Below, piece by piece: positions 41,809 through 51,126 of a stretch of DNA of 64,000 nucleotides. Within the stretch, counting starts at the first letter, position 1. The number at the start of each line of letters is the position of its first letter. This DNA is from an uncultured Sulfitobacter sp. Lineage in GTDB: Bacteria > Pseudomonadota > Alphaproteobacteria > Rhodobacterales > Rhodobacteraceae. The notes beneath the pieces were generated by a model. The model searched no databases. It saw nothing but the letters and a program-made list of their open reading frames with translations, and had not been told where the DNA came from. Location: NCBI RefSeq assembly GCF_947502895.1, contig NZ_CANNBM010000002.1, positions 372,001 to 436,000 of the forward strand, written 5' to 3'. A program made the translations under genes and the position numbers.

Positions 41809-42216
41809 ATGAATGGAATCGACATAATTGCGGATGAGCTGGGCGCGATACGTGAGCAGATCAAGACGCTTAAAGCGCGCGAAGCATCGCTGCGGGCGCG
41901 CATCATAGCCTTTCGCCCGAATGGTCCGATTAGCGGCAGTCGCTACACTGTTGAGGTGCATCAGCGTCCGACCTTCAAATTCGACACGGCCCTGTTGCCC
42001 GATGCCGTTCTGGACGATCCGCAATTCTGCAAACGCTTTTTGGATGCTGAAAAGCTGCCTGCCATAATCCGCGAGGATGACTGGTACTATAAACCCGTCT
42101 TTGACCGTAGCCTGCTGCCGCCAGAAATTCTGGAAGATGCGCGGTATAACACTGTAAAATTCACGACCTACGTCGTTGCAAAAACCCATGCGCAGCCGCC
42201 TCAAAACATGAAATAG
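41809..42216 (+). CDS. unknown protein antisense to the urease operon
   Basis: A 135-residue protein on the strand opposite to the urease genes. Residues 1-35 form a coiled-coil-like helix (ADELGAIREQIKTLKAREAS), followed by a compact domain rich in aromatic and acidic residues (SRYTVEVHQRPTFKFD, REDDWYYKPVFDRSLLPPEI). Codon use looks like a real gene. Its 3' end overlaps the 3' end of ureC by 16 bp. Small coiled-coil proteins of this kind occur in phage-derived DNA, but I do not recognise the family. The start could also be an ATG 18 bp upstream. Confidence 0.65.
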   Translation: MNGIDIIADELGAIREQIKTLKAREASLRARIIAFRPNGPISGSRYTVEVHQRPTFKFDTALLPDAVLDDPQFCKRFLDAEKLPAIIREDDWYYKPVFDRSLLPPEILEDARYNTVKFTTYVVAKTHAQPPQNMK

Positions 42217-43910
42217 CGCTGCGCCATTGGCAGCACTGTGGCCGGTTCACAGGTGAGCAATATACCATCAGCACGTACTTCGTAGGTCTCGGGGTCCACT
42301 TCAACCTGCGGCGTGGCATCATTCAGGATCAAATCTTTTTTGCCGATGGTCCGGGTGTTTTTCACTGGTACCGTCTGCTTGGCCAACCCAAGTGTGCTGC
42401 CCAGACTGTCGGCATGTGCCGCAGCCGAAACGAATGTAACTGACGTTTCCGTCAAGGCACGCCCGTACGCCCCGAACATGGGGCGCGAATAGACGGGCTG
42501 GGGTGTCGGGATCGACGCGTTGGTATCACCCATCTGCGCCACAGCGATGCTGCCCCCCAGCAGCACCATTTCCGGCTTCACCCCGAAAAATGCAGGATTC
42601 CAGAGTACAAGGTCGGCGCGTTTGCCCACCTCGACCGAGCCTATGACATGGCTGACGCCTTGTGCGATTGCAGGATTGATGGTGTATTTTGCAATATAGC
42701 GGCGGACGCGAAAATTGTCGTTGTCGCCACTCTCCTCGCTCAATCGTCCGCGCTGTTTGCGCATTTTGTCTGCGGTCTGCCAAGTGCGGATCAAAACCTC
42801 GCCCACACGGCCCATCGCCTGACTGTCGCTTGCGATGATAGAAAAAGCACCCATATCGTGCAGAATATCTTCTGCAGCGATTGTCTCGCGCCGGATGCGG
42901 CTTTCGGCGAACGCGATGTCCTCGGGGATGGACTTATCAAGGTGGTGGCAGACCATGAGCATGTCCAGATGCTCCTCCACGGTGTTGACCGTGAAAGGGC
43001 GGGTGGGGTTGGTAGAGGACGGCAGCACATACTCCTCGCCACAAATCTTGATGATATCAGGGGCATGCCCGCCCCCTGCCCCTTCGGTATGAAATGCATG
43101 GATTGTGCGGCCTTTCATAGCGGCCACAGTATGCTCGACAAAGCCGCTCTCGTTCAGCGTATCAGTGTGGATCATAACTTGAACGTCCATAGCGTCGGCC
43201 ACGCTCAGGCAGCAATCAATCGCCGCAGGGGTCGTGCCCCAATCCTCATGCAGCTTCAGCGCGCAAGCCCCGCCACGCACCATTTCTTCCAGCGCCTGCG
43301 GCTGGCTGGCATTGCCTTTGCCTGACAGGCCGATGTTCATGGGTATGCCATCGAATGCCTGCAACATCCGCCCGATGTGCCACGGACCGGGCGTACAGGT
43401 GGTGGCCAAAGTGCCATGCGCGGGGCCCGTACCGCCCCCGAAACATGTCGTGACACCTGAATGAAGCGCGTCTTCCATCTGTTGCGGGGCAATGAAATGG
43501 ATGTGACTGTCCATAGCGCCCGCCGTTAGTATCCGCCCCTCGCCCGCGATCACTTCGGTACCCGGCCCGATGATAATGTCCACACCGCTCTGCGTGTCGG
43601 GATTGCCCGCTTTGCCGATGGCGTGGATCAGGCCGTCACGCAGCGCAACATCCGCCTTGTAGATGCCCGTGTGATCAACGATCAGCGCGTTGGTTATGAC
43701 CGTATCCACAGCGCCCTGCGCGCGGCTGAACTGGCTTTGGCCCATCCCGTCACGGATCACTTTACCCCCGCCGAACTTCACTTCTTCACCGTAGGTCGTC
43801 ATGTCATGCTCAACCTCGATCACGAGATCGGTATCGGCAAGACGGATGCGGTCACCTGTGGTGGGGCCATACATGGCAGCGTATTGGGCGCGCGGGATCG
43901 AGACGGGCAT
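42201..43910 (-). CDS. ureC: urease alpha (catalytic) subunit
   Basis: A 569-residue nickel enzyme that hydrolyses urea to ammonia and carbamate. All active-site residues are visible: H136 and H138 in DSHIHF, the carbamylated lysine K219 in ALKLHEDWG, H248 in MIHTDTLNESG, H274 in HAFHTEGAGGGHAPD, the flap histidines in MVCHHLDKS and D362 in ASDSQAMGR. Length matches bacterial UreC. It follows the ureB-DUF1311 fusion by 27 bp. Confidence 0.97.
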   Translation of the reverse strand: MPVSIPRAQYAAMYGPTTGDRIRLADTDLVIEVEHDMTTYGEEVKFGGGKVIRDGMGQSQFSRAQGAVDTVITNALIVDHTGIYKADVALRDGLIHAIGKAGNPDTQSGVDIIIGPGTEVIAGEGRILTAGAMDSHIHFIAPQQMEDALHSGVTTCFGGGTGPAHGTLATTCTPGPWHIGRMLQAFDGIPMNIGLSGKGNASQPQALEEMVRGGACALKLHEDWGTTPAAIDCCLSVADAMDVQVMIHTDTLNESGFVEHTVAAMKGRTIHAFHTEGAGGGHAPDIIKICGEEYVLPSSTNPTRPFTVNTVEEHLDMLMVCHHLDKSIPEDIAFAESRIRRETIAAEDILHDMGAFSIIASDSQAMGRVGEVLIRTWQTADKMRKQRGRLSEESGDNDNFRVRRYIAKYTINPAIAQGVSHVIGSVEVGKRADLVLWNPAFFGVKPEMVLLGGSIAVAQMGDTNASIPTPQPVYSRPMFGAYGRALTETSVTFVSAAAHADSLGSTLGLAKQTVPVKNTRTIGKKDLILNDATPQVEVDPETYEVRADGILLTCEPATVLPMAQRYFMF

Positions 43911-43937
43911 AATGTGCTCTCCTATATGTCGCGGGGA

Positions 43938-44606
43938 TCAGTAGGCGTTGAAATCAAGCAGCATTCTGGTGCGCGCCGCAGTCACTTCGCGCAGACATTC
44001 CAGCTTTACGAACGGTTGCAGAGTGCCGCCCTCGAACGGGCTTGCCTGCACAGTACAGGCCAGATCGCGGTAGCGCAGCCATGCGCGTTGTGCCTCCAGC
44101 AATGCGTTGTCCTGTCCGATGGCCTTTGCGAATGTGCTGGCCGATTTCCACGCGGTATTCAGTTCCGCATCTGCCTGCGCATAAGCTTGGGCAGCACAGG
44201 CATTCATCGTAGCCTGGTCTTGCGGGGCGGTGCATTGCGCCACCGTTTGGGCATCTGCACCGCTTGCAAACTGACTGCCCAGCACAACGGCCACAGCCAC
44301 GGCCAGAGGCCCCATAACTTTGGCGTTGAAGCCAAAGACACGGCGCGCGCCACCTATAGGGATCAGCTGGACCTCGCGGCGTTGTCCGGGCTCAAACCGC
44401 ACAGCAGTGCCGGCGGCGATATCCAGACGCATTCCATGGGCCAGCTTGCGATCAAAATCCAGCGCAGGGTTGGTTTCGGCAAAATGATAATGACTGCCGA
44501 CCTGTATGGGCCTGTCACCCGTATTTGCCACAATCATGGCCGTCGTTTTTTCGCCCTCGTTCAGCGTCACCGAACCTTCTGCTGGCATTACTTCTCCGGG
44601 TATCAT
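43938..44606 (-). CDS. ureB: urease beta subunit fused in frame to a DUF1311 (LprI-like) domain
   Basis: Residues 1-99 are a complete UreB (MIPGEVMPAEGSV, SHYHFAETNPALDFDR, GGARRVFGFNAKVMG), about the usual length of the subunit. Without a stop codon it continues into PLAVAVAVVLG...GADAQ, a signal-peptide-like hydrophobic stretch, then a DUF1311 domain of about 100 residues (NACAAQAYAQADAELNTAW, LLEAQRAWLRYRDLAC). The Met98 codon could be the start of a separate DUF1311 gene whose signal peptide begins MGPLAVAV. No clear ribosome-binding site precedes that internal ATG. Either a true fusion or overlapping expression of two products. Confidence 0.88.
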   Translation of the reverse strand: MIPGEVMPAEGSVTLNEGEKTTAMIVANTGDRPIQVGSHYHFAETNPALDFDRKLAHGMRLDIAAGTAVRFEPGQRREVQLIPIGGARRVFGFNAKVMGPLAVAVAVVLGSQFASGADAQTVAQCTAPQDQATMNACAAQAYAQADAELNTAWKSASTFAKAIGQDNALLEAQRAWLRYRDLACTVQASPFEGGTLQPFVKLECLREVTAARTRMLLDFNAY

Positions 44607-44618
44607 TCTGTGCCCCTC

Positions 44619-44921
44619 CTACCTGATCGGGTTATGGACTGTGACCAGCTTGGTCCCGTCGGGAAATGTTGCTTCAACCTGCACATCCGCGATCATTTCG
44701 GGCACACCTTCCATGCACTGATCGCGGGTGATGATGTGGCCACCCGCCTCCATCATATCCGCGACAGAGCGGCCATCGCGCGCGCCCTCAACCACAGCAT
44801 CGGTGATCAATGCGATCGCCTCTGGGTGGTTCAGCTTCACGCCCCTCGCCAGCCGTTTGCGGGCCACTTCAGCGGCCAACGCGATCAGCAGTTTGTCTTT
44901 TTCACGCGGGGTCAGTTGCAT
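44619..44921 (-). CDS. ureA: urease gamma subunit
   Basis: A 100-residue UreA with MQLTPREKDKLLIALAAEVA, LNHPEAIALI, and ADMMEAGGHIITRDQCMEGVPEMI, ending TVHNPIR. It forms the (alpha-beta-gamma) trimer with UreB and UreC. It starts 3 bp after the ureD stop and ends 12 bp before ureB, so the operon order is ureD-A-B-C. Confidence 0.97.
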   Translation of the reverse strand: MQLTPREKDKLLIALAAEVARKRLARGVKLNHPEAIALITDAVVEGARDGRSVADMMEAGGHIITRDQCMEGVPEMIADVQVEATFPDGTKLVTVHNPIR

Positions 44922-44924
44922 GTG

Positions 44925-45776
44925 TCATAGCCTCCATACAGCGGGCAGCGGTTGACCGGCGAGGTGTTCCAACACCGGAATCATAAATCGGCGCAGTGCC
45001 AGCGAATCTTCGGCCAGCGCACGGACGACCAGCACGTCTTCATTGCGCAGGCTGGCACCGCCAGTCGCGGGCAGCAGAGCGCGGACCTTGGGTAGAAGGA
45101 GCCCTGCCTGCGGCGACACCAGTACGGCAGTTGCCACAACGCCCGCGCCATTCCCAATCGCTGCGCGGTCCATATGCTGCGCCACAGCGCCGTTCAGCCT
45201 TACCGCGTCCAAAAACAGCGGCAGGCCGCAGCGCGTGATCTTGATACTGTCGTGCAGTGAGACGTCTTGCAGTGTCTCGCCCATTGCAGCGCGGCCAAAC
45301 ACCAGCGTTTCGCACAACAAGGCCGTGGCACCTTTAGCCAGATCAATCCGCAAATCCCGTCGCAAGCGCGCACGGTCAAACACAATAGTTTCCTGCGGGA
45401 GCCAATTTAATCGCCCCCCCGGCGCGACGCACAGGCGTGTCTGCACGCCCCCCGTTGTGCCGTCCGTTGTACGGTAGATGCGTTCGGCTGCTTGTGTGGT
45501 TAGGGTTAGCGTACTGTCTTCCCCGATGGCGCCTAATACCGAAATCCGGTCGCCCCCCGTTACACCCCCTGATGTATTCACCAGAACCGCTTCAGCGTCG
45601 GGTCGAAAGATGGTGGGAAAGACGCACTTCATACAGCCCGATTGCCGCAGAGCAAACAACCGCGTGGCCCCGTCGCGGCAATACACCGACACATCTATCG
45701 CGCCTTGTGCACGCGGTATATGGCGCGGTGCAACTGCATCTCTATCGCTGTGGATCTGAAGGGTATCTAGGCTCAT
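44925..45776 (-). CDS. ureD: urease accessory protein UreD (UreH)
   Basis: A 283-residue accessory protein that binds apo-urease and relays nickel. Visible: GAIDVSVYCRDGATRLFALRQ-like start, VNTSGGVTGGDRISV, LTTQAAERIYR, RLNWLPQETIVFDRARLRR and ETLVFGRAAMGE. Start chosen at the ATG 45774-45776 with an AGAGAAG-type site; the longer frame extends 72 bp upstream. First gene of the urease operon; about 100 bp of AT-rich DNA upstream would contain the promoter. Confidence 0.92.
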   Translation of the reverse strand: MSLDTLQIHSDRDAVAPRHIPRAQGAIDVSVYCRDGATRLFALRQSGCMKCVFPTIFRPDAEAVLVNTSGGVTGGDRISVLGAIGEDSTLTLTTQAAERIYRTTDGTTGGVQTRLCVAPGGRLNWLPQETIVFDRARLRRDLRIDLAKGATALLCETLVFGRAAMGETLQDVSLHDSIKITRCGLPLFLDAVRLNGAVAQHMDRAAIGNGAGVVATAVLVSPQAGLLLPKVRALLPATGGASLRNEDVLVVRALAEDSLALRRFMIPVLEHLAGQPLPAVWRL

Positions 45777-45879
45777 CAACTTCTCTTTGGGAAAAGTTGA
45801 ACATGAGACCACCCGCAAGAATAGCTTTTTCAATGTGAATAAACCCACGAAAAAGAAAAGTGCCTAAATGACAGGCAGT

Positions 45880-48522
45880 TTATGCCTCTTGCGTGATCTC
45901 GACCCGCGGGCGGGCCCCGCCCAACTGCTCGAATGCCATCTGTCGGCAGGTGAATACGATAACCTGCTGGTCATGGGCCACGCGATGCAGAGCCGTGAAC
46001 ATCGAGACAATCCGGCTGTCGTCGGAATAGACCAGCGCATCATCCAAAATAATGGGCATCGGTTTGCCCTGCCGTGCAAAAAGCCGCGCAAAGGCCAGAC
46101 GCGTGAGGATTGCGATCTGCTCTTGGGTTCCGCCGCTCAGTGTTTCCATCGCCTCATCAGCGCCCCCGCGCGCGATACCTTGCGGCAGCAATGACGTAGG
46201 ATCAAAACTCAGCGCCGCATCCGCATGCAACAGCGCCAGCAATGGTGCCAGTTCTTTTTGCACAGGTCCGAAATATGCCTCTTGTGCCGCACCGCGCCTG
46301 TCACGCAATGCCGCTAGAAGCAGCGTCAGGCCTGCGGCCTCTTCCGCCAGTCTTGCCGCGCGTTCTTTCGCGCGCCGCATCATGCCTTCCGCCTCGTCGC
46401 GTTTTTCCTCCACACCGTCTTCGGCGCGGGCGCGGATCGTGGCATTCAGATCAGCGCAGCGGGTCTGCAACTGCGCGCGGGCGTCTCTTGCATTCTCGGC
46501 CGCTGATTTGGCACGGGTCAAATCTGCCTGCGCCGTCACCAGATCTGGTGCGTCTTCCATCAGCGCGTCTGCGGCGGTGCCGGCATCATCAGCTGCGACC
46601 TGTGCCAGCGACTGTGCTCGTGCGGCTTGGGCTTTTCGGGCTTCGAAACTCTCCACATCGCCATAGGCGCTTGCCGCCCCCGCATATGCGGTCTGCGCTG
46701 TCTCGTATCTGGCTTGCGCGCGGGCGGCGGTGGTCCGCGCACTTTCTGCAGCATCACGCGCGCGCTCATAGGCTGCGCGTGCTGTCGCCTCTGCGCTTTG
46801 CACTTCTTGCAGTTGCGCGGCGATGGTTTGGGGATCAATATCCTTGGGGATCTCGGCGGCAGAGAGCATATCAAGGCTTGCTTTGGCTTGGAAAACCTCC
46901 GCCTGCAATCGCGCAACCCCGTCAGGTGCCAGCGTCGCCAGTACATTTTCCAGCAGCGCCACCTCCCCCGCGGTCTGAGCGCGCAAACCAGCCCCCTGAC
47001 GCGCCGCCGCCACATCCGACACCTGAACCACCTGCAATACTTGAATTAGGCGTTCTTGCGCCGATTTAACACTATCTTCCCCAATAGCTGCCGCACCGGG
47101 ATCAACGATCATTCGGCCAATTCCGGGCAAGTCGAATTCCTGACGCGCAGCAACTGTATGTGGCCCTTGCAGCAGCGTGCCACCGGCAACGCTGACGCGC
47201 GCATCTCCTTGATAAAACAGCTCGATCTGAACACCCTGCGCCGCCACATCTGCCTTTGCACGGCTTACAGCCGCCTCAGCCGTCTCAATTTTATCAAGCG
47301 CAGCTTGCGTCACGGGAAGTGTCGCCAAAGTAGCGTGTGCGCGTTCAAGCGCCGTGCGCTTTTCCTCTACCTGTGCCAGTGCGGATTGGGCGCGGGTGTA
47401 TTTGTCAGTCGCCGACTGACGCAAAGCAGCGTTTTGTACGGCCTCTCTGGCCGACTGCAAAACGCCAAGCGCACGCGTAGCGGTTTCCAAGGCAGTCTGC
47501 GCACTCTGCGTGTTCTGTTGGGTGCTCTGCACATCCTGAATGGCCTGCTCATGTACGGCCTTTGCAGCCGCCAAACCAGATTGTGCCGCGTCAAATGATG
47601 CTGCAGCTGCAATCAACGCATCCAGTTTTTGCTCTGCGCTGGTCAGTTCCAATCGGCGCAGGGCTGCTTGCCCCTCGGCCTGTGCAAGCCTGTCGGCATG
47701 GGCCGCCGCGGCATCATAGACCTGCTGCGCGCGCTGCACGGCCTCACTCAGCGCATTTTCGGCGCCCGGCGCTTCAAGCACAGCAAGCCGTTGCATCACT
47801 TCGCGCCGCTCGGCCAATGCGCGCGACAGATCAGTGCACAGGCGCGACAACTCGTCATGACGCGCGGACAGTTCCTGCGCTTCTAGCTCTGCCTCTTTCC
47901 ACGGGCCGTTTGCTTTTGGTTGGCCCGTGGCAGTTGCCAGACGCCCCAAAGCTGCCGCTGCGGCCTCGATCACGCGGTCCATGCGCCGCCCACCAGTGAC
48001 CATATCAATCTCGCCCGCAACCGAAGAAAGCAAGTTGCGCCGTGCGCCCAGCAATCGCTCTTTCTCGGTTTTGTCTGCCGCTGCCGTGCCCGACGGCTCT
48101 AGCGCAGTGGTGCCTTGGCGCACCCACAGCAGGCCAGCCGGACCTTCCAACCCGCTGCCCATCAGCTGCGCGATCCATGCTTCTGCCTCATCATCCAGCG
48201 CGATGATGCTTCCCGCTTGATTGCGTACAGTAGCCCGCTTTTGCGCGAGATAGCTTTTTTCTAAGGTGAACGTCCCCTCTGGCAGTTCAACCTCGGCGCT
48301 GATGCGCACAGGACCGCCCGAGCGCGGCTGAAGCGCCTTCACATCGCGGGTCGCAGCGCCGTATTTGAGAAAGAAAAGCGCATGCAGCGCGTCAAAGAAT
48401 GTGGATTTGCCAAATTCGTTGGCCTCGGCCACCACGGTAACGCCATCGCTGATGCCGCTGATTGTTGCGGTCTGGCCCGCAAATTTGCGCACATTTGTGA
48501 GGGTGAGGCTGCGCAGTCTCAT
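45880..48522 (-). CDS. SMC/SbcC-like coiled-coil ATPase (YhaN type)
   Basis: An 880-residue ATPase of the RecF/SbcC/Rad50 group. The N-terminal Walker A is EANEFGKSTFF (residues 33-43), followed by about 550 residues rich in Ala, Gln and Glu that form long coiled coils with a small mid-domain. C-terminal signature LSGGTQEQIAIL and Walker B PIILDDALVYSDD complete the head. It overlaps the upstream metallophosphoesterase by one base; the pair resembles SbcCD/YhaNO, which process double-strand ends. A TTG codon one residue earlier could also start it. Confidence 0.88.
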   Translation of the reverse strand: MRLRSLTLTNVRKFAGQTATISGISDGVTVVAEANEFGKSTFFDALHALFFLKYGAATRDVKALQPRSGGPVRISAEVELPEGTFTLEKSYLAQKRATVRNQAGSIIALDDEAEAWIAQLMGSGLEGPAGLLWVRQGTTALEPSGTAAADKTEKERLLGARRNLLSSVAGEIDMVTGGRRMDRVIEAAAAALGRLATATGQPKANGPWKEAELEAQELSARHDELSRLCTDLSRALAERREVMQRLAVLEAPGAENALSEAVQRAQQVYDAAAAHADRLAQAEGQAALRRLELTSAEQKLDALIAAAASFDAAQSGLAAAKAVHEQAIQDVQSTQQNTQSAQTALETATRALGVLQSAREAVQNAALRQSATDKYTRAQSALAQVEEKRTALERAHATLATLPVTQAALDKIETAEAAVSRAKADVAAQGVQIELFYQGDARVSVAGGTLLQGPHTVAARQEFDLPGIGRMIVDPGAAAIGEDSVKSAQERLIQVLQVVQVSDVAAARQGAGLRAQTAGEVALLENVLATLAPDGVARLQAEVFQAKASLDMLSAAEIPKDIDPQTIAAQLQEVQSAEATARAAYERARDAAESARTTAARAQARYETAQTAYAGAASAYGDVESFEARKAQAARAQSLAQVAADDAGTAADALMEDAPDLVTAQADLTRAKSAAENARDARAQLQTRCADLNATIRARAEDGVEEKRDEAEGMMRRAKERAARLAEEAAGLTLLLAALRDRRGAAQEAYFGPVQKELAPLLALLHADAALSFDPTSLLPQGIARGGADEAMETLSGGTQEQIAILTRLAFARLFARQGKPMPIILDDALVYSDDSRIVSMFTALHRVAHDQQVIVFTCRQMAFEQLGGARPRVEITQEA

Positions 48523-49655
48523 CAAGGCTCCTCTGCCACAAACGAGAAGAGCTGCGATAGGGCTGTGGCCGCCAAACGGCGGTCGGCGGCCGACAGATCA
48601 CCATCTTGAGCCCGTGCAGACAGTGCATCGGCAGCTTGGCGCAGCGCACCTCCCGACGGGTCAATCGCCTCCAGATCGGCGGTGTTATGGGCCAGCGTCA
48701 CGGCATCCGTATTTTGCGTAAGACTGAGGAAATCGGGCGTGATCGCCGCCAGCGCGGCTGACAGGAGTTGCATCTGCTGCACGCCCATCCGCCCGGAGGC
48801 AACGACATGCAGCAGCGTGTCGCGCCGTTTACCCAATGGTGGGGTAATTGCACGCACGAGCGCATCAATATCATCTTGCGGCGTCAACTCGATACTCTGG
48901 CGCAACCAATCAATTTCACCTGTCTCGACGGGTGTCACATCAGGCATCGCCCCTGCTGACGAAAGCGCCACCAATAACGCGCGTCCGTTGTCTGCGTGTT
49001 TGAAGCTATCCGCCTCGGGCGTACCGGAATACCACGTATTCCCACTTACCCTGATTTGACCGTGCCAATCACCCAGCCCCAGATAATCAAGCCCTGCCAG
49101 CGCCGCGCGGTCAGGTGCGATTGTGCCGCTGGGGCCCTCGGCAGCTACGGTGCCGAGGCTGGCAAATTCCGTGATACCGCCGTGACCCAGACCGATGCGC
49201 AATGCGCCCTCGGGTGTGGGCTGCGCCATATCGACTGTCAGGTCCCGCCCTGCGTTGCGCACAGTACACGGCGCGGGCAGGACATAAGCCTCACCGAGGG
49301 CAATCGGCTCGGCCGTCAGGGCCAGCACGACGTTTTCGGGCGTGTCGCGGGTGATGGTCTGCCACAACTCGCTTGCTGCGAGACTGTCGTGGTTTCCTGG
49401 CATCAAGACCCACGTGATGTCATCCGCTTGCGCCATCGCATTAAGCGCCTGACGGGTGATTTGCGGGGCGGGTGTTTCTTGATCAAACGTATCGCCAGCC
49501 AGCATGACAACAGCCGCGCCGCCTGTCCGTGCTGCCAGCGCCAGACGGTCCAGCGCGCCATGCCGCGCTTGGCGCAACCGCCCGCGCACGTCCTCGCTGT
49601 GGCGGCCAAACGGCTTGCCAAGATGCAGATCGGAGGAATGCACGAAACGAAACAT
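48522..49655 (-). CDS. SbcD-like DNA-repair metallophosphoesterase (YhaO type)
   Basis: A 377-residue calcineurin-type phosphoesterase of the Mre11/SbcD group. Metal motifs in order are SSDLHLG (residues 7-13), LAGDTFDQ, PGNHDS, GLGHGG and LGDWHGQ. The C-terminal third would contact the ATPase. It is translationally coupled to the coiled-coil ATPase gene. Start set at the ATG of MFRFVHSSDLHLG; a TTG 12 bp upstream is in frame. The pair probably forms a nuclease complex in the cytosol. Confidence 0.9.
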   Translation of the reverse strand: MFRFVHSSDLHLGKPFGRHSEDVRGRLRQARHGALDRLALAARTGGAAVVMLAGDTFDQETPAPQITRQALNAMAQADDITWVLMPGNHDSLAASELWQTITRDTPENVVLALTAEPIALGEAYVLPAPCTVRNAGRDLTVDMAQPTPEGALRIGLGHGGITEFASLGTVAAEGPSGTIAPDRAALAGLDYLGLGDWHGQIRVSGNTWYSGTPEADSFKHADNGRALLVALSSAGAMPDVTPVETGEIDWLRQSIELTPQDDIDALVRAITPPLGKRRDTLLHVVASGRMGVQQMQLLSAALAAITPDFLSLTQNTDAVTLAHNTADLEAIDPSGGALRQAADALSARAQDGDLSAADRRLAATALSQLFSFVAEEP

Positions 49656-49725
49656 ATTTGGCGTCAAACTCGGGATTATCTAAGCGGGTACCCCGCACCA
49701 CTACAACAGCGATGCGGAGAGGTAT

Positions 49726-51126
49726 CTAGCTTGCCAGCGAGGGCAGCCACAAGACGATTGCAGGAAATGCAACCAGCAGAGCGATTGTCACAGCATCGGC
49801 CAGAAAGAACGGCATCACACCGCGAAAGACGTCCTGCACGGTCAGATCATCCCGCACGCCTGCCACGACAAAACAGTTCAGGCCAATAGGCGGTGTGATC
49901 AGACAGAATTCGGCCATTTTGACCACCAGAATACCAAACCAGATCGCGCACATCGGGCCAGACATTCCAAACGCACTATCCACCGCCGCAACAGTCTCGC
50001 CCCCGTTCAGCGCCATCACAGCAGGGTAGACAACAGGCAGTGTCAGCAGCAGCATCCCGATCGCATCCATGAACATCCCCAGCACTGCATAAGCCAGCAG
50101 AATACAGATCAGGATAACGATAGGCGCCAGATCCAACGATGTTATCCATGACGAGAACGCGTCAGGCAGCTCTGCAAAGCCCAAGAAACGCACGTAGATC
50201 AGAACGCCCCAAATGATCGAAAAGATCATTACGGTCAGCTTTGCAGTCTCCAGCAATGCCTCTTTCAGCTTGGCCCAGCGCATTCCGCGATAAAGCGCCA
50301 TCAGGAACACGATGAACGCCCCTACAGCACCGCCTTCGGTGGGGGTGCCCCACGCATCGCCAAAAGGGTTGTAGACAAAGAAGATAATAATCACGACCAC
50401 AGCTACAATGGGCAGCGCGGGCGGCAGGCTCTCGAAACGCTGCTTCCACGTGAAGCCGCGCACAGGCGGGCCTACGTTCTTCCACACAAGTGCGATTGTA
50501 ATAATCAGCGCAGCATAAACAATGGCCGAGAACATGCCCGGAATAAAGCCTGCCAACAGGAGCATCCCCACGTCCTGCTCAACGATAATTGCGTAAATCA
50601 CAAGGATCGCGGAAGGCGGGATCAGCGAGGCCAGCGTGCCACCTGCCGCCACTACGCCCGCCGCGAACTGTTTGTTGTAGCCAATCTTGAGCATTTCCGG
50701 GATCGCAATACGTGCGAATACGGCAGCCGTTGCCACAGATGCACCCGACACAGCAGCAAAGCCTGCAGTTGCGAACACAGTAGAGACAGCCAGCCCGCCG
50801 GGCACCCATGCAAACCAGCGTTTACAGGCCTCGAACAGCGCAGTCGTCAGCTTGGCGTGATAGGCGAGATACCCGATCATGATAAACACAGGGATAAGGC
50901 TCAGGACCTGTGCGCTCACTTTGGAATGGGGTGTCAGGCCCGCGATCTTGGTGCTGATTTCGACAGCCTTCCAGAACCGCTCGGGATCATAGTCAAAGCC
51001 GTTCCAGCGCAACCAGATCAGACCAATATAGCCAGCAAGGCCCGCGGCGAATGCGACGCGCATGCCAAGCAGTACCATGACCAACATACCACCCGAGACC
51101 CAAAGCCCGATTTCAATAGGTTCCAT
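49726..51126 (-). CDS. dctM: TRAP transporter large permease (DctM)
   Basis: A 466-residue membrane protein with about 12 hydrophobic segments. DctM motifs include AAVSGASVATAAVFARIAIPEM, GGTLASLIPPSAILVIYA, and LITPPIGLNCFVVAGV near the C-terminus. Start at 51124-51126, one base overlapping the dctQ stop (TGATG); the 80-codon longer frame lies inside dctQ. It forms the transport channel with DctQ. Substrate unknown; an organic acid is usual. Confidence 0.92.
   Translation of the reverse strand: MEPIEIGLWVSGGMLVMVLLGMRVAFAAGLAGYIGLIWLRWNGFDYDPERFWKAVEISTKIAGLTPHSKVSAQVLSLIPVFIMIGYLAYHAKLTTALFEACKRWFAWVPGGLAVSTVFATAGFAAVSGASVATAAVFARIAIPEMLKIGYNKQFAAGVVAAGGTLASLIPPSAILVIYAIIVEQDVGMLLLAGFIPGMFSAIVYAALIITIALVWKNVGPPVRGFTWKQRFESLPPALPIVAVVVIIIFFVYNPFGDAWGTPTEGGAVGAFIVFLMALYRGMRWAKLKEALLETAKLTVMIFSIIWGVLIYVRFLGFAELPDAFSSWITSLDLAPIVILICILLAYAVLGMFMDAIGMLLLTLPVVYPAVMALNGGETVAAVDSAFGMSGPMCAIWFGILVVKMAEFCLITPPIGLNCFVVAGVRDDLTVQDVFRGVMPFFLADAVTIALLVAFPAIVLWLPSLAS

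Noticed and set aside
49684..49696. Small GCGGG/CCCGC hairpin between the SbcD-like gene and dctM
   Set aside because: Five base pairs with a 3-base loop and no T-run; too weak to call.
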